From Streptomyces sp. NBRC 110035 (GTDB lineage: Bacteria > Actinomycetota > Actinomycetes > Streptomycetales > Streptomycetaceae): DNA of 64,000 nt. Of the stretch, positions 18,168 to 26,558 are shown one piece after another; position 1 is the stretch's first letter, and each line of letters begins with the position of its first letter. The notes beneath the pieces were generated by a model. That model was given only the letters and a program-made list of their open reading frames with translations, was not told where the DNA came from and did no database searches. The translations under genes and the position numbers were made by a program. The DNA lies in contig NZ_BBNN01000015.1 of assembly GCF_000829695.1 (NCBI RefSeq), forward strand, positions 62,001 to 126,000. Reading direction: 5' to 3'.

Positions 18168-18199
18168 TTGTTTCTCGTGGCCCTCCGTGGCCTCTCGTG

Positions 18200-18235
18200 T
18201 TCCCGTGGCGTCCCGGTTTCCCGTGGCGTCCCGGT
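18200..18235. repeat. Two tandem 18-bp units
   Basis: TTCCCGTGGCGTCCCGGT occurs twice head to tail, just before the end of the potassium channel gene on the minus strand. Confidence 0.85.
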
Positions 18236-18239
18236 GGTG

Positions 18240-19343
18240 TCAGTCGTGGAGCGGGCGGATGTCGGGGGTGACCGGGGTACCCGGCGTCGCCCGCACGATG
18301 GTGATCAGCCGGTCCGTGAGCTCGAGCGTCCCGACGTGCTCGTCGTCGTAGCCGAGCACCCGGTGTCCTCGTAGAACGCTCACCACCAGATCGTCGATCT
18401 CCCGCGGCGACTTGCCCACCTCGGCCTTTATGACCGGACGTTCTATCATGTCGAGACCGGTGCCCTGCTGGATGAGGTCCTCCATCACCATGCCGGCCGC
18501 GGGGCTGAGCACGGACAGACCGAGCAGCCGGCCGGCCGCGCTGGCACTGGTGATGACCGCGTCGGCACCCGACTGCTTCAGCAGCGGGGCGTTCTCCTCC
18601 TCGCGCACCGCGACCACGATCTTCGCACCGCGGTTGAGCTGGCGGGCCGTCAGCGTCACCAGCACGGCAGTGTCGTCGCGCTGCGTGGCGATGATGATCT
18701 GCTTCGCCCGGTAGGCCTCGGCCCGCTTCAGCACCTCGCTGCGTGTCGCGTCCCCTATGACACCCGCGTACCCGTCGGCCGCCGCGGCCTCGATCGCCTT
18801 GCTGCTGGGGTCGACCACCACGACCTGCTCCTTGCGGAGCCCCGTCGCGCAGACGGTCTTGATCGCGGACCTGCCCTTCGTGCCGAATCCGACGACGACG
18901 GTGTGATCACGCAACGTGGACCTCCAGCGGTTCAGTCGCCACTCCTCCCGCGTGCGCTCGGTGAGGGCTTCGAGGGTGGTGCCGACCAGAATGATCAGAA
19001 ACATCACACGCAACGGCGTGATGACGAAGATGTTGGTCAGCCGGGCGGCGTCACTGACCGGGATGATGTCGCCGTACCCCGTGGTGGAGAGGGTGACGGT
19101 CGCGTAGTAGAAGGCATCGAGGAAGTCGAGGGTGCCGTCGGTGTTGTCGGTGTAACCGTCGCGGTCGATGTACACGATCAACGCCGTCACCACGAGGAGG
19201 AGCAACGCCATGGACAGCCGCTTGGCGACCTGGCGGACCGGGTGCTCGACCACCTTCCTCGGCAGCTTCACCCGATGGGTCACCAAGTGCTCGTCCGCCT
19301 GGCGGGCAATGGCGTCCTGGCCCGGAAGTTTCACGTGAAACAC
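18240..19343 (-). CDS. Two-helix potassium channel with RCK (TrkA-N) domain
   Basis: Ligand-gated K+ channel of 367 residues. An N-terminal cytoplasmic stretch is followed by a first helix (about 45-59), the pore with selectivity filter TTGYGD (87-92) and a second helix (about 107-128). The cytoplasmic RCK region begins VVVGFGTKGRSAIKTV, an NAD/ligand-binding Rossmann fold, and is followed by a TrkA-C-like tail. The start is GTG at 19343, which overlaps the end of the MoeA-like gene by 13 bases, so both lie in one operon. This start codon and the MoeA stop codon fall in a perfect parS palindrome. Confidence 0.9.
   Translation of the reverse strand: MFHVKLPGQDAIARQADEHLVTHRVKLPRKVVEHPVRQVAKRLSMALLLLVVTALIVYIDRDGYTDNTDGTLDFLDAFYYATVTLSTTGYGDIIPVSDAARLTNIFVITPLRVMFLIILVGTTLEALTERTREEWRLNRWRSTLRDHTVVVGFGTKGRSAIKTVCATGLRKEQVVVVDPSSKAIEAAAADGYAGVIGDATRSEVLKRAEAYRAKQIIIATQRDDTAVLVTLTARQLNRGAKIVVAVREEENAPLLKQSGADAVITSASAAGRLLGLSVLSPAAGMVMEDLIQQGTGLDMIERPVIKAEVGKSPREIDDLVVSVLRGHRVLGYDDEHVGTLELTDRLITIVRATPGTPVTPDIRPLHD
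19328..19341. other. parS: parS site (ParB binding), perfect 14-bp core
   Basis: GTTTCACGTGAAAC exactly matches the core of the Streptomyces parS consensus, bound by ParB around oriC during sporulation-linked segregation. It overlaps the stop codon of the MoeA-like gene and the first codons of the channel gene, where it encodes FHVK. Confidence 0.9.
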
Positions 19344-20833
19344 ACCCCGATTCCTCCGGACGCCCAGGGCAGGTCCAGCAGTTCCGCCTCCTGACCGGGC
19401 CGCGTACCACCCGGGGGGACGACGGCGAGGGCGTCGGCCGCCGCGATGCCGCGCAGCATGGCCGGCCCGTTGTAGTGCAGCGGCAGGGCCACGTCACCGC
19501 GCAGGACGACCGGGATGAGCCGGGTGTCGTGCGGATGCCCGTGGACGGTGTCCCGCAGCGGCATCACGTACGGCTCGGGTGCCGGGCGGGCCGCGAGGGT
19601 CCGCAGCAGGGGCTCGGCGAGCGTGAGCAGCCCGGAGACCGCGGCCAGGGGGTTGCCCGGCAGACCGACGAGGTACTGGTTCTCCTTGGTGCGGGCCAGG
19701 AGCATGGGGTGGCCGGGGCGCACCTCGACCCCGTCCACGAGGAGTTCGGCGCCGATGCGGCGCAGCGTCGGGTGCACGTGGTCGACCGGGCCCGCGGCGG
19801 TGCCTCCGGTGGTGACGACGACGTCGGCGTCGGACTTCGTGATCGCCTTGTGCAGCGTCCGCGCGTCGTCGCGGGCCCGGCGGACGGCGGTGACCTCGGC
19901 GCCGAGCGCGCGCAGCCAGGGCGGCAGCATCGGGCCGAGTGCGTCCCGGATCGACCCGCCGTGCGGGAGGCCTCCGGTGAGCAGTTCGTCGCCGAGGACG
20001 AGGGCCTCGACGCGGGGGCGGGGGACGGTGCTGAGCATGTCGTATCCGGCGGCCGCGGCGAGGCCCAGCACGGCCGGGGTCACCAGGGTGCCGGCGGACA
20101 GCAGTCGGTCACCGCTGCGGCACTCCTGACCGCGGGGGCGGATGTCCTGTCCGTGCGCGACCGCGGAGGCGGATCCGGCGTGGGGTGCGCCCACCGACCG
20201 GGGTGTGGTCGCGGCTCCGGGTGGGGCGGCCCTTCGGGGCGGGGTGGCGTGCAGTCGGCCGTTGTCGTCCGTACGGCCGTGTTCGCTGCGCAGGACGCCG
20301 GTGGTGTCCGGGGGGACACGAGCCCCGGTGGCGATACGGACGGCTTCGCCGTCGGTGAGCGGCGGGTGCTCGGCGTGCCCGGCAAGGACGCCGTCCTCCC
20401 GTACGGTCCAGGGCCCGGGTCCGGAGACCGCCCAGCCGTCCATGGCCGAGGTGTCGAAGGACGGCAGGTCGGTGAGGGCCGTGAGGGGGACGGCGAGGGT
20501 GAGGCCGAGGGCGGCGTCGAGCGGCACGGGGACCGGGGCGCGGTGGGCGGACCGGCTGCCGGTACCCCGGCGTGCCGCACGCTCGGCGACGGCACGGGCC
20601 TCGGTCCAGGGGAGGGCGTGGCGGGGGTGGTGGCGGGTGGCGGGGCCCGGGCCGTCCGCGACGGGCCGGGGCCCGCCCCTGCGGGGGGAACGGGCGTGCG
20701 CGGGGTCACCGGAGGTACGGCCGGAGGCATCGTTCACGAGGGCGAGAGCTTCCTCGATGTCGAGGTCGTCGGGATCCTCGGCGTCGTCGGTGCTCCCGGT
20801 GTCCTTGTCGGCTCGGGCATCGGGCGCGTTCAT
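19331..20833 (-). CDS. moeA: Molybdopterin molybdenumtransferase, MoeA-like
   Basis: Inserts molybdate into molybdopterin in cofactor synthesis. The 500-residue protein is longer than typical MoeA (about 400) because of a low-complexity N-terminus (1-75) and a Pro/Arg-rich insert near 195-245. It has the MoeA signature DTSAMDGWA (127-135), a central MPT-binding domain with VVTTGGTAAGPVDHVHPTL, and the C-terminal GLPGNPLAAVSG. The TTGGT region lacks the canonical SxGD form, so activity is likely but not certain. It overlaps MobA upstream by 4 bases (ATGA) and the channel gene downstream. Confidence 0.85.
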   Translation of the reverse strand: MNAPDARADKDTGSTDDAEDPDDLDIEEALALVNDASGRTSGDPAHARSPRRGGPRPVADGPGPATRHHPRHALPWTEARAVAERAARRGTGSRSAHRAPVPVPLDAALGLTLAVPLTALTDLPSFDTSAMDGWAVSGPGPWTVREDGVLAGHAEHPPLTDGEAVRIATGARVPPDTTGVLRSEHGRTDDNGRLHATPPRRAAPPGAATTPRSVGAPHAGSASAVAHGQDIRPRGQECRSGDRLLSAGTLVTPAVLGLAAAAGYDMLSTVPRPRVEALVLGDELLTGGLPHGGSIRDALGPMLPPWLRALGAEVTAVRRARDDARTLHKAITKSDADVVVTTGGTAAGPVDHVHPTLRRIGAELLVDGVEVRPGHPMLLARTKENQYLVGLPGNPLAAVSGLLTLAEPLLRTLAARPAPEPYVMPLRDTVHGHPHDTRLIPVVLRGDVALPLHYNGPAMLRGIAAADALAVVPPGGTRPGQEAELLDLPWASGGIGVCFT

Positions 20834-21930
20834 TCGGCGTCCGGGCGCGCACCGGGGGCTGCGTCGGCGGCGGAGGCATCGGGCCGGTCGTCTGCGGGCC
20901 GCTTGTCGGCGGGCTGCGCGGACGCGGCGTCGGTGGTGTCCTCGTCGGCCCAGCGGACGGCGAGGGCGGCGGCCTTGCGCGCGGCCTCGGCGACGGCCTC
21001 CCGGTCACCGCCCGCACGGGCGGCCGCGTAGCCGACGAGGAAGGTGGTCAGCGGCGCCGCCGGCCTGGCCACACCGTGGGCGGCGTCACGGGCGAGGTCG
21101 AGGAGGACGTCGGTGTCGACGTCCAACTCGAGGCCCAGCTCGTCCTTGACTGCGGAAATCCATTCGTCCAACACGTGTCCATGCTCCCTGATGCGTGCTC
21201 TGGCGGTGGCGATGTCGTCCCAGGTGTCGCAGTCGAACGACGCCTCCGGGCCGTGGATGCGGATGAGGCCGAGCGAGCCGGTCAGCCGGCGCAGAGGCAG
21301 CCCGGCCAACGCGCCGTGCCGCTCGGTGAGCGCGGCCAGTTCGCGGCGCAGGGCCGCCGTCCGGTACGCGGCCACGAGCGGCTGGTCCCGGCCGTCGGCG
21401 TCGGTCAGCAGAACCCCGTCGGCCGTGCTCGTGCGCAGGGTGGTCAGCAGCGCGTCGACCGTGACCGCGTCGAGGAACGGCAGGTCGGCGGAGAGCAGTA
21501 CGGCGTACTCCGCGGTGCTCAGCCGGAGCCCCGCGTCGAGCGCGGCGAGCGGTCCGCCGCCCGGCGGCTCCTCACGGGCCCAGGACACGGGCCGGGAGGT
21601 GGGCCGGGGGTCGGCCACGACCACGGTGGTGCGAGCACCGGAGCAGGCGGCGAGCACCCGGTCGAGCAGCGCCCGGCCGCCCACCCGCACCCCGGGCTTG
21701 TCCGCGCCGCCGAGCCGCCGGGCACCGCCACCGGCCAGCACGAGGGCATCGTGGACGAGGGGCGCGGCGGACCCGGGGCGCGGGGAGGACGGTGAGAACC
21801 GCGTGGAGGACGGGGAGTGGGCGGCGGATTCGTCGTACGCGGCAGGGGCCGCCCGGCCCGGCGCGGGCGCGCGGTCACGGGTGCGGTCGCCAGCGGCTCC
21901 GGAAGCACCCGGGAGCTCGTACTCGGTCAC
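20830..21930 (-). CDS. mobA: Molybdenum cofactor guanylyltransferase MobA fused to a DUF6457-like domain
   Basis: Attaches GMP to molybdopterin. From the GTG at 21930 the protein has 366 residues. A variable Pro/Ser-rich leader precedes the nucleotidyltransferase core ALVLAGGGARRLGGADKPGV, then LLSADLPFLD with the Mg-binding Asp and a C-terminal MobA segment. After about residue 265 a helical domain follows (LDEWISAVKDELGLEL, then FLVGYAAARAGG), which I recognise as DUF6457, fused here to MobA. The stop overlaps the start of the moeA gene. The operon is mobA-moeA-K+ channel. Confidence 0.85.
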   Translation of the reverse strand: MTEYELPGASGAAGDRTRDRAPAPGRAAPAAYDESAAHSPSSTRFSPSSPRPGSAAPLVHDALVLAGGGARRLGGADKPGVRVGGRALLDRVLAACSGARTTVVVADPRPTSRPVSWAREEPPGGGPLAALDAGLRLSTAEYAVLLSADLPFLDAVTVDALLTTLRTSTADGVLLTDADGRDQPLVAAYRTAALRRELAALTERHGALAGLPLRRLTGSLGLIRIHGPEASFDCDTWDDIATARARIREHGHVLDEWISAVKDELGLELDVDTDVLLDLARDAAHGVARPAAPLTTFLVGYAAARAGGDREAVAEAARKAAALAVRWADEDTTDAASAQPADKRPADDRPDASAADAAPGARPDAE

Positions 21931-21942
21931 CCCCCGAGTATG

Positions 21943-21977
21943 CGTGCCCCCGCGATCACAGAGAACGCGGGGGCACG
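21943..21977 (-). terminator. 12-bp hairpin separating bkd2 from mobA
   Basis: CGTGCCCCCGCG (21943-21954) pairs perfectly with 21966-21977 around an 11-base loop, 27 bases downstream of the bkdC2 stop codon. Confidence 0.75.
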
Positions 21978-22003
21978 GACAACGCGCTCGGGAAGAACAG
22001 ACG

Positions 22004-23677
22004 TCACAGCGTGCGCAGCAGCACCGCCGGCTGCTCCACGCAGTCCGCCACGTACCGCAGGAAGCCGCCTGCCGTGCCACCGTCACAGACCCGGTGGTCG
22101 AAGGTGAGCGAGAGCTGCACGACCTGCCGCACCGCCAACTCGCCCTCGTGCACCCACGGCTTGGGGACGATGCGGCCGACACCGAGCATGGCGGCCTCGG
22201 GGTGGTTGATGATCGGAGTGGAGCCGTCGACGCCGAAGACGCCGTAGTTGTTCAACGTGAACGTGCCACCGGTGAGTTCCGCCGGCGACAGGGCTCCCGT
22301 ACGGGCCGCCTCGGTCAGCCGGGCGAACTCCGCCGTCAGCGACTCCGCGTTGCGCGTGTGCGCGTCCCGGACGACGGGGACGACGAGCCCGCGCTCGGTC
22401 TGCGCGGCGAAGCCGAGATGCACGGCCCCGTGCTGGACGACCTCCCTGGCCGTCATGTCCACGGAGGAGTTGAGCTCGGGGAAGCGAGCCAGCGCGGCGG
22501 TGCAGATCCGGGCCAGCAGGGCGAGCACGGAGATCTTCGGCCCGCCGGCCGCGGGGCTCTGCGGGCGGTCCTCGGCGAAACGCCGCATCGCGTCCCGCGC
22601 CCGCATCAGCTCGGTCGCGTCGGCGTCCACCCAGCAGGTCGCGTCGGGGATCTCGGTGCGGCTGCGGGACAGCTTGTCGGCCATGACACCGCGGATGCCC
22701 TTGAGAGGGACGCGCGTGGATTCCGGGGCAGTCGGGACTCCCACGGCCGGCGTGTACGCCGGTGCCTGCGTCTGCGTCTGCGCCTGTGCCTGCGTCTGCG
22801 CCTGTCCCTGTGCTGGTGCCGGTGCCGGTGCCGGTGTCTGCGGTGGTGCCGGTATCTGTGGTGCGTGCGGGTGCGGCTCGGTGGTGGGCGGGGGCGTCCG
22901 CTCCTTGTCCTTGTCCTTGCCCGACTGCGTTCCGGCGGCCCGGAGCGCGTACTCCACGTCCGCCCGCAGGATCAGCCCCTCGGGCCCGGAACCGGACATC
23001 TCGCGCAGATCCAGCCCGTGCTGCCGGGCCAGTCGGCGTACCAGCGGCGAGATCACGGGCACCGGCCCGTCCACCGCCCCGGCGTCCGTGCGGGCCCGCC
23101 GGGCAGCGGCGGCTGCCTCCCCTTCGGCGGCGGCCCGACCGTTCGCCGTGGCCGTGGCAGAAGCCGTGGGCATGGCGGAAGCGGTGGACGTGGCGGAAGC
23201 GGCGGGCGTCGCCGGCGCGCTCGGCGCCGGCCGGCCCGGCCTCACCCTGCGCCGCCGGGCCGGTGCCTCCGACGTTCCGTAACCGACCAGCACGTTGCCG
23301 GAACCCGTCGACGGCGGGTCCTTCGGACGGGAACCCGCCGCCCGTGAGCCGTCGGCGCGGGAGCCGTCGGCGCGGGAGCCGTCGGCCGCGGAAGGCGTCT
23401 CCCCCTCCGGGCGGCCTTCACCGTCGGCCGGGCCACCCACCGCGACCGTGATCAGCGGGGCCCCCACCGGCACCTCGGCGCCCTCCTCTCCGAAGCGGGC
23501 GGTGACCACTCCCCCGTAGGGGCAGGGCACGTCCACCATCGCCTTGGCCGTCTCGACCTCGACGACCGGCTGGTCGACGGCGACGACCTCGCCGACCTCG
23601 ACCAGCCAGCGCACGATCTCCGCCCCGGTGAGCCCTTCACCGAGGTCGGGCAGCTTGAACTCCAGCACCTGTGCCAT
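22004..23677 (-). CDS. bkdC2: Branched-chain 2-oxoacid dehydrogenase E2, second copy
   Basis: Lipoyl acyltransferase core of the second bkd complex (557 residues). The lipoyl domain carries K45 in VETAKAMVDVP. A peripheral subunit-binding domain (about 210-250) is followed by the acyltransferase domain with DHRVCDG (H528). The linkers are unusually repetitive: DGSRADGSRADGSRAAGSR near 90-110, Ala/Thr/Ser alternation near 160, and a Gln/Ala/Thr stretch near 270-300 (AQTQAQAQTQTQ). The ATG overlaps the bkdB2 stop by one base. Compared with bkdC1 the linkers differ but the catalytic residues are retained. Confidence 0.9.
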   Translation of the reverse strand: MAQVLEFKLPDLGEGLTGAEIVRWLVEVGEVVAVDQPVVEVETAKAMVDVPCPYGGVVTARFGEEGAEVPVGAPLITVAVGGPADGEGRPEGETPSAADGSRADGSRADGSRAAGSRPKDPPSTGSGNVLVGYGTSEAPARRRRVRPGRPAPSAPATPAASATSTASAMPTASATATANGRAAAEGEAAAAARRARTDAGAVDGPVPVISPLVRRLARQHGLDLREMSGSGPEGLILRADVEYALRAAGTQSGKDKDKERTPPPTTEPHPHAPQIPAPPQTPAPAPAPAQGQAQTQAQAQTQTQAPAYTPAVGVPTAPESTRVPLKGIRGVMADKLSRSRTEIPDATCWVDADATELMRARDAMRRFAEDRPQSPAAGGPKISVLALLARICTAALARFPELNSSVDMTAREVVQHGAVHLGFAAQTERGLVVPVVRDAHTRNAESLTAEFARLTEAARTGALSPAELTGGTFTLNNYGVFGVDGSTPIINHPEAAMLGVGRIVPKPWVHEGELAVRQVVQLSLTFDHRVCDGGTAGGFLRYVADCVEQPAVLLRTL

Positions 23678-24681
23678 CAGCTTTCGGCCTCCCACTGCAG
23701 ACGCCCCACGGCATCCAGGATCCGGTCCACGCCGGGCAGGTGGTGACGCTCCAGCATCGGCGGCGGATACGGGAGGTCGAACCCTGCCACACGCAGCACC
23801 GGCGCCTCCAGATGGTGGAAGCAGCGCTCCGTGACCCGGGCCGCGATCTCCCCGCCGGGACCGCCGAAGCCGCCGGACTCGTGGACGACGACCGCACGCC
23901 CCGTCCGCCGCACCGAGGCGCACACCGTCGCGTCGTCGAACGGCACCAGTGAGCGCAGATCGACGACCTCCAGGTCCCAGCCCTCGGTGCGGGCCGCCTC
24001 GGCCGCCTCCATGCAGACGGGGACGGACGGCCCGTACGTGATGAGCGTGGCGCTCCGGCCGGACCGCCGCACCACCGCACGGCCCAGGGGGTCGACGGCC
24101 GTCGGCTGCTCCGGGTTCCAGGAGTCCTTCGACCAGTACAGGCGCTTGGGCTCGAGGAGGACGACCGGATCGTCGGAGGCGATCGCGGCCCGCAGCAGCC
24201 CGTAGGCGTCCGGGACGGTCGCCGGTGTGACGACGTGGAGCCCGGGAGTCGCCATGTAGTACGCCTCGGAGGAGTCACTGTGGTGCTCGACGCCGCCGAT
24301 GCCGCCCCCGTAGGGGATGCGGATGGTGAGCGGCAGGGGCATCCTGCCGCGCGTGCGGTTGCGCGTCCTGGCGACGTGTGACACCAGCTGCTCGAACGCC
24401 GGGTAGGCGAACGCGTCGAACTGCATCTCCACGACGGGCCGCAGCCCGTACATCGCCATGCCGACGGCGGTCCCGAGGATGCCCGCCTCGGCCAGCGGGG
24501 TGTCCGTGCAGCGGTCCTCGCCGAACTCCTCGGCGAGTCCGTCGGTGATGCGGAAGACACCGCCGAGCGTGCCGACGTCCTCGCCCATGACGTGCACGGA
24601 GGAGTCCGCGGCCATCGCGTCGCGCAGCGCACGGGTGAGCGCCTGCGCCATGGTGGCCGGTTTGGCGGCGACGGTGGTCAT
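23677..24681 (-). CDS. bkdB2: Branched-chain 2-oxoacid dehydrogenase E1 beta, second copy
   Basis: Beta subunit (334 residues) with VHVMGEDVGTLGGVFRI, DTPLAEAGILGTAVGMAMYG, IRIPYGGGIGGVEHHSDS and the transketolase C-terminal domain. The ATG at 24681 overlaps the bkdA2 stop by 4 bases (ATGA) and its own stop overlaps the bkdC2 start, so all three subunits are translationally coupled. It parallels bkdB1 at 5633. Streptomyces genomes typically keep both operons, and one set is usually dominant for avermectin-type starters and branched fatty acids. Confidence 0.9.
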   Translation of the reverse strand: MTTVAAKPATMAQALTRALRDAMAADSSVHVMGEDVGTLGGVFRITDGLAEEFGEDRCTDTPLAEAGILGTAVGMAMYGLRPVVEMQFDAFAYPAFEQLVSHVARTRNRTRGRMPLPLTIRIPYGGGIGGVEHHSDSSEAYYMATPGLHVVTPATVPDAYGLLRAAIASDDPVVLLEPKRLYWSKDSWNPEQPTAVDPLGRAVVRRSGRSATLITYGPSVPVCMEAAEAARTEGWDLEVVDLRSLVPFDDATVCASVRRTGRAVVVHESGGFGGPGGEIAARVTERCFHHLEAPVLRVAGFDLPYPPPMLERHHLPGVDRILDAVGRLQWEAES

Positions 24682-25844
24682 CGCTGCGTACCCCCCGGCT
24701 CGGCCCCGGAACCGGGCTCGGCTTCGGCTTCGGCCGCCAGCTCGGCCCGCAGCTGCTCCCGCTGTTCCCGCAGCTGGGGGGTGGGCTCGGCGTAGACATG
24801 GGTGAACAGGTCCATGGGGTCGAGCACCGGGTCCTGGTTCATGCGCGCCCGCAGGTCGGCGGCCATGGTCTCGGCGTCCTGACGGACGGCGGCGAGACGG
24901 TCGTCGTCGAGCAGGCCGCGTCGGGTCAGTTCCTGTTCGAGGAGCGCGACGGGGTCGTGCTCCTTCCAGGTCTCCACCTCGGCGTCGCCCCGGTAGCGGG
25001 TCGCGTCGTCGGCGTTGGTGTGCGCCTCCACCCGGTAGGTGACCGCCTCGACCAGGGTCGGGCCGTCCCCCGTGCGCGCGTGGCGCACGGCGTCGGCCAG
25101 GACCTCGTGCACGGCGGCCGCGTCGTTGCCGTCGACCAGCCGGCCGGGCATCCCGTAGCCGACGGCCTTGTGGGCCAGCGACGGGGCCGCGGTCTGCTTG
25201 GCGAGCGGGACGGAGATCGCGAAGCCGTTGTTCTGGACGAGGAAGACCACCGGTGCCCGCCACACGGCGGCGAAGTTCAGTGCCTCGTGGAAGTCGCCCT
25301 CGCTGGTCCCGCCGTCGCCGACCATCGCCAGCGCGACCACGTCGTCGCCCTTGAGGCGGGCGGCGTGCGCGAGTCCGACGGCATGCGGCAGCTGGGTGGC
25401 CAGCGGCGTACTCAACGGCGCGACCCGGTGCGCGCAGGGGTCGTAGCCGGTGTGCCAGTCACCGCGCAGGAGAGTGAGGGTCTCGACGGGGTCCACCCCG
25501 CGCGCGACGACGGCGAGCGTGTCGCGGTAGCTCGGGAAGAGCCAGTCCTGCTCCTCGAGGACCAGCGCGGCGGCGACCTCGCAGGCCTCCTGACCGGTGC
25601 TGGAGGGGTAGACCGCGAGACGGCCCTGCTTGGTGAGCGCGGTGGCCTGCGCGTTGTAGCGGCGGCCCTTCACCAGCTCCGCGTACAGCCGGCGCAGCAG
25701 CTCCGGGTCGGCCGCGTCGGCCCGCCCGGTGCCGAGCACGCGGTACGGCTCCGGGTCGGGCAGCAGCGGCGCGGGGTCGGTACGTGGCTGCCAGGCGGGC
25801 GGCGGGGTCGGCCGGTACGCGCCCCGCTGCTCCATGACCGTCAT
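24678..25844 (-). CDS. bkdA2: Branched-chain 2-oxoacid dehydrogenase E1 alpha, second copy
   Basis: Alpha subunit of 388 residues. The ATG at 25844 sits after GAGGAGG. Motifs are RRYNAQATALTKQGRLAVYP, SSTGQEACEVAAALVL, the thiamine-binding AMVGDGGTSEGDFHEALNF followed by QNNGFAIS, and the phosphorylation-loop-like EAHTNADDATRYR. Unlike BkdA1 it has no Lys/Ala tail; its C-terminus is Glu/Ala-rich. The promoter region contains a palindrome at 25905 identical at 13 of 14 positions to the one in the paa promoters, and a pair of DnaA-type boxes, and the gene is divergent from an Lrp regulator. Confidence 0.9.
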   Translation of the reverse strand: MTVMEQRGAYRPTPPPAWQPRTDPAPLLPDPEPYRVLGTGRADAADPELLRRLYAELVKGRRYNAQATALTKQGRLAVYPSSTGQEACEVAAALVLEEQDWLFPSYRDTLAVVARGVDPVETLTLLRGDWHTGYDPCAHRVAPLSTPLATQLPHAVGLAHAARLKGDDVVALAMVGDGGTSEGDFHEALNFAAVWRAPVVFLVQNNGFAISVPLAKQTAAPSLAHKAVGYGMPGRLVDGNDAAAVHEVLADAVRHARTGDGPTLVEAVTYRVEAHTNADDATRYRGDAEVETWKEHDPVALLEQELTRRGLLDDDRLAAVRQDAETMAADLRARMNQDPVLDPMDLFTHVYAEPTPQLREQREQLRAELAAEAEAEPGSGAEPGGTQR

Positions 25845-25904
25845 GACGGCACCTCCTCGTGGGAGTGGCTTGGTGGGGCGCGGCGTCTGTGACGCGCCTC
25901 ACCA

Positions 25905-25918
25905 ACCGATTGTTCGGT
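25905..25918. promoter_or_regulatory. TetR-type operator, copy A (bkdA2 promoter)
   Basis: ACCGATTGTTCGGT differs at one position from the copies at 28717 and 33977. It lies 61-74 bases upstream of the bkdA2 start. Confidence 0.65.
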
Positions 25919-25947
25919 CGCCGGCACATTTTGGCTACGGGTGGCAC

Positions 25948-25979
25948 CAGGCTGTGGACAAACGGTTCTCCACAGCCTG
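25948..25979. promoter_or_regulatory. Inverted repeat made of two DnaA-box-like sequences
   Basis: CAGGCTGTGGA and TCCACAGCCTG are 11-bp perfect arms around 10 bases. They contain TTGTCCACA (minus strand, 25953-25961), a perfect actinobacterial DnaA box, and TTCTCCACA (25966-25974). Alternatively the palindrome may be an Lrp operator between bkdA2 and the Lrp gene. Confidence 0.55.
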
Positions 25980-26019
25980 AGATGGACGCAGTACGTCCAT
26001 GGCGGGGAGGCGGGGCCGG

Positions 26020-26529
26020 GTGTCGTCTGAACAAATGGCCGAGAGTGCCGGGGGTCCGGAGGGAAGCGGGCCGGTGCCGCCCGCGCGTCCCCTGGACGCC
26101 ATAGACCAGGACATCCTGCGCATGCTCCAGGCGGACGGCCGCGCGTCCGTACGGTCCGTCGCCGACCGGGTCCACGTGTCGCGCGCGAACGCCTACGCCC
26201 GGATCAACCGGCTCGTCGAGGACGGCGTCATCCGCGGCTTCGGCGCCCGCGTCGACCACGAACGAGCCGGTCACGGCGCCTCCGCGTACATCACCCTGAA
26301 GATCGTTCAGAACACCTGGCGCACGGTCCGCGAGCAGCTCCGGCAGCTCCCCGGCGCCTCCCACATCGCCCTGGTGGGCGGCGACTTCGACGTACTGCTC
26401 CTGGTGCACACCCCGGACAACCGGGCGTTGCGGGAACTGGTGCTGACCCGGCTCCAGGCGATCCCCGAGGTACTCAGCACGCGCACCCTGCTGGTGTTCG
26501 AGGAGGAGGACCTGGAGCCACAGGGGTGA
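26020..26529 (+). CDS. bkdR: Lrp/AsnC-family regulator (BkdR-like)
   Basis: Leucine-responsive-type regulator of 169 residues from the GTG at 26020 (GGGAGG upstream; ATG at 26035 is also possible). The N-terminal HTH (LDAIDQDILRMLQADGR, then VADRVHVSRANAYARINRL) is followed by the ligand-binding ACT-like RAM domain with GGDFDVLLLV. It is transcribed divergently from the bkd2 operon. Lrp-type BkdR controls bkd operons in Pseudomonas and Streptomyces, so regulation of bkdA2B2C2 and perhaps bkd1 by branched amino acids or keto acids is the likely role. The symbol rests on family plus position. Confidence 0.8.
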   Translation: MSSEQMAESAGGPEGSGPVPPARPLDAIDQDILRMLQADGRASVRSVADRVHVSRANAYARINRLVEDGVIRGFGARVDHERAGHGASAYITLKIVQNTWRTVREQLRQLPGASHIALVGGDFDVLLLVHTPDNRALRELVLTRLQAIPEVLSTRTLLVFEEEDLEPQG

Positions 26530-26558
26530 GCCCCGGGCCGGCCCTCCCGGACCCTGTC

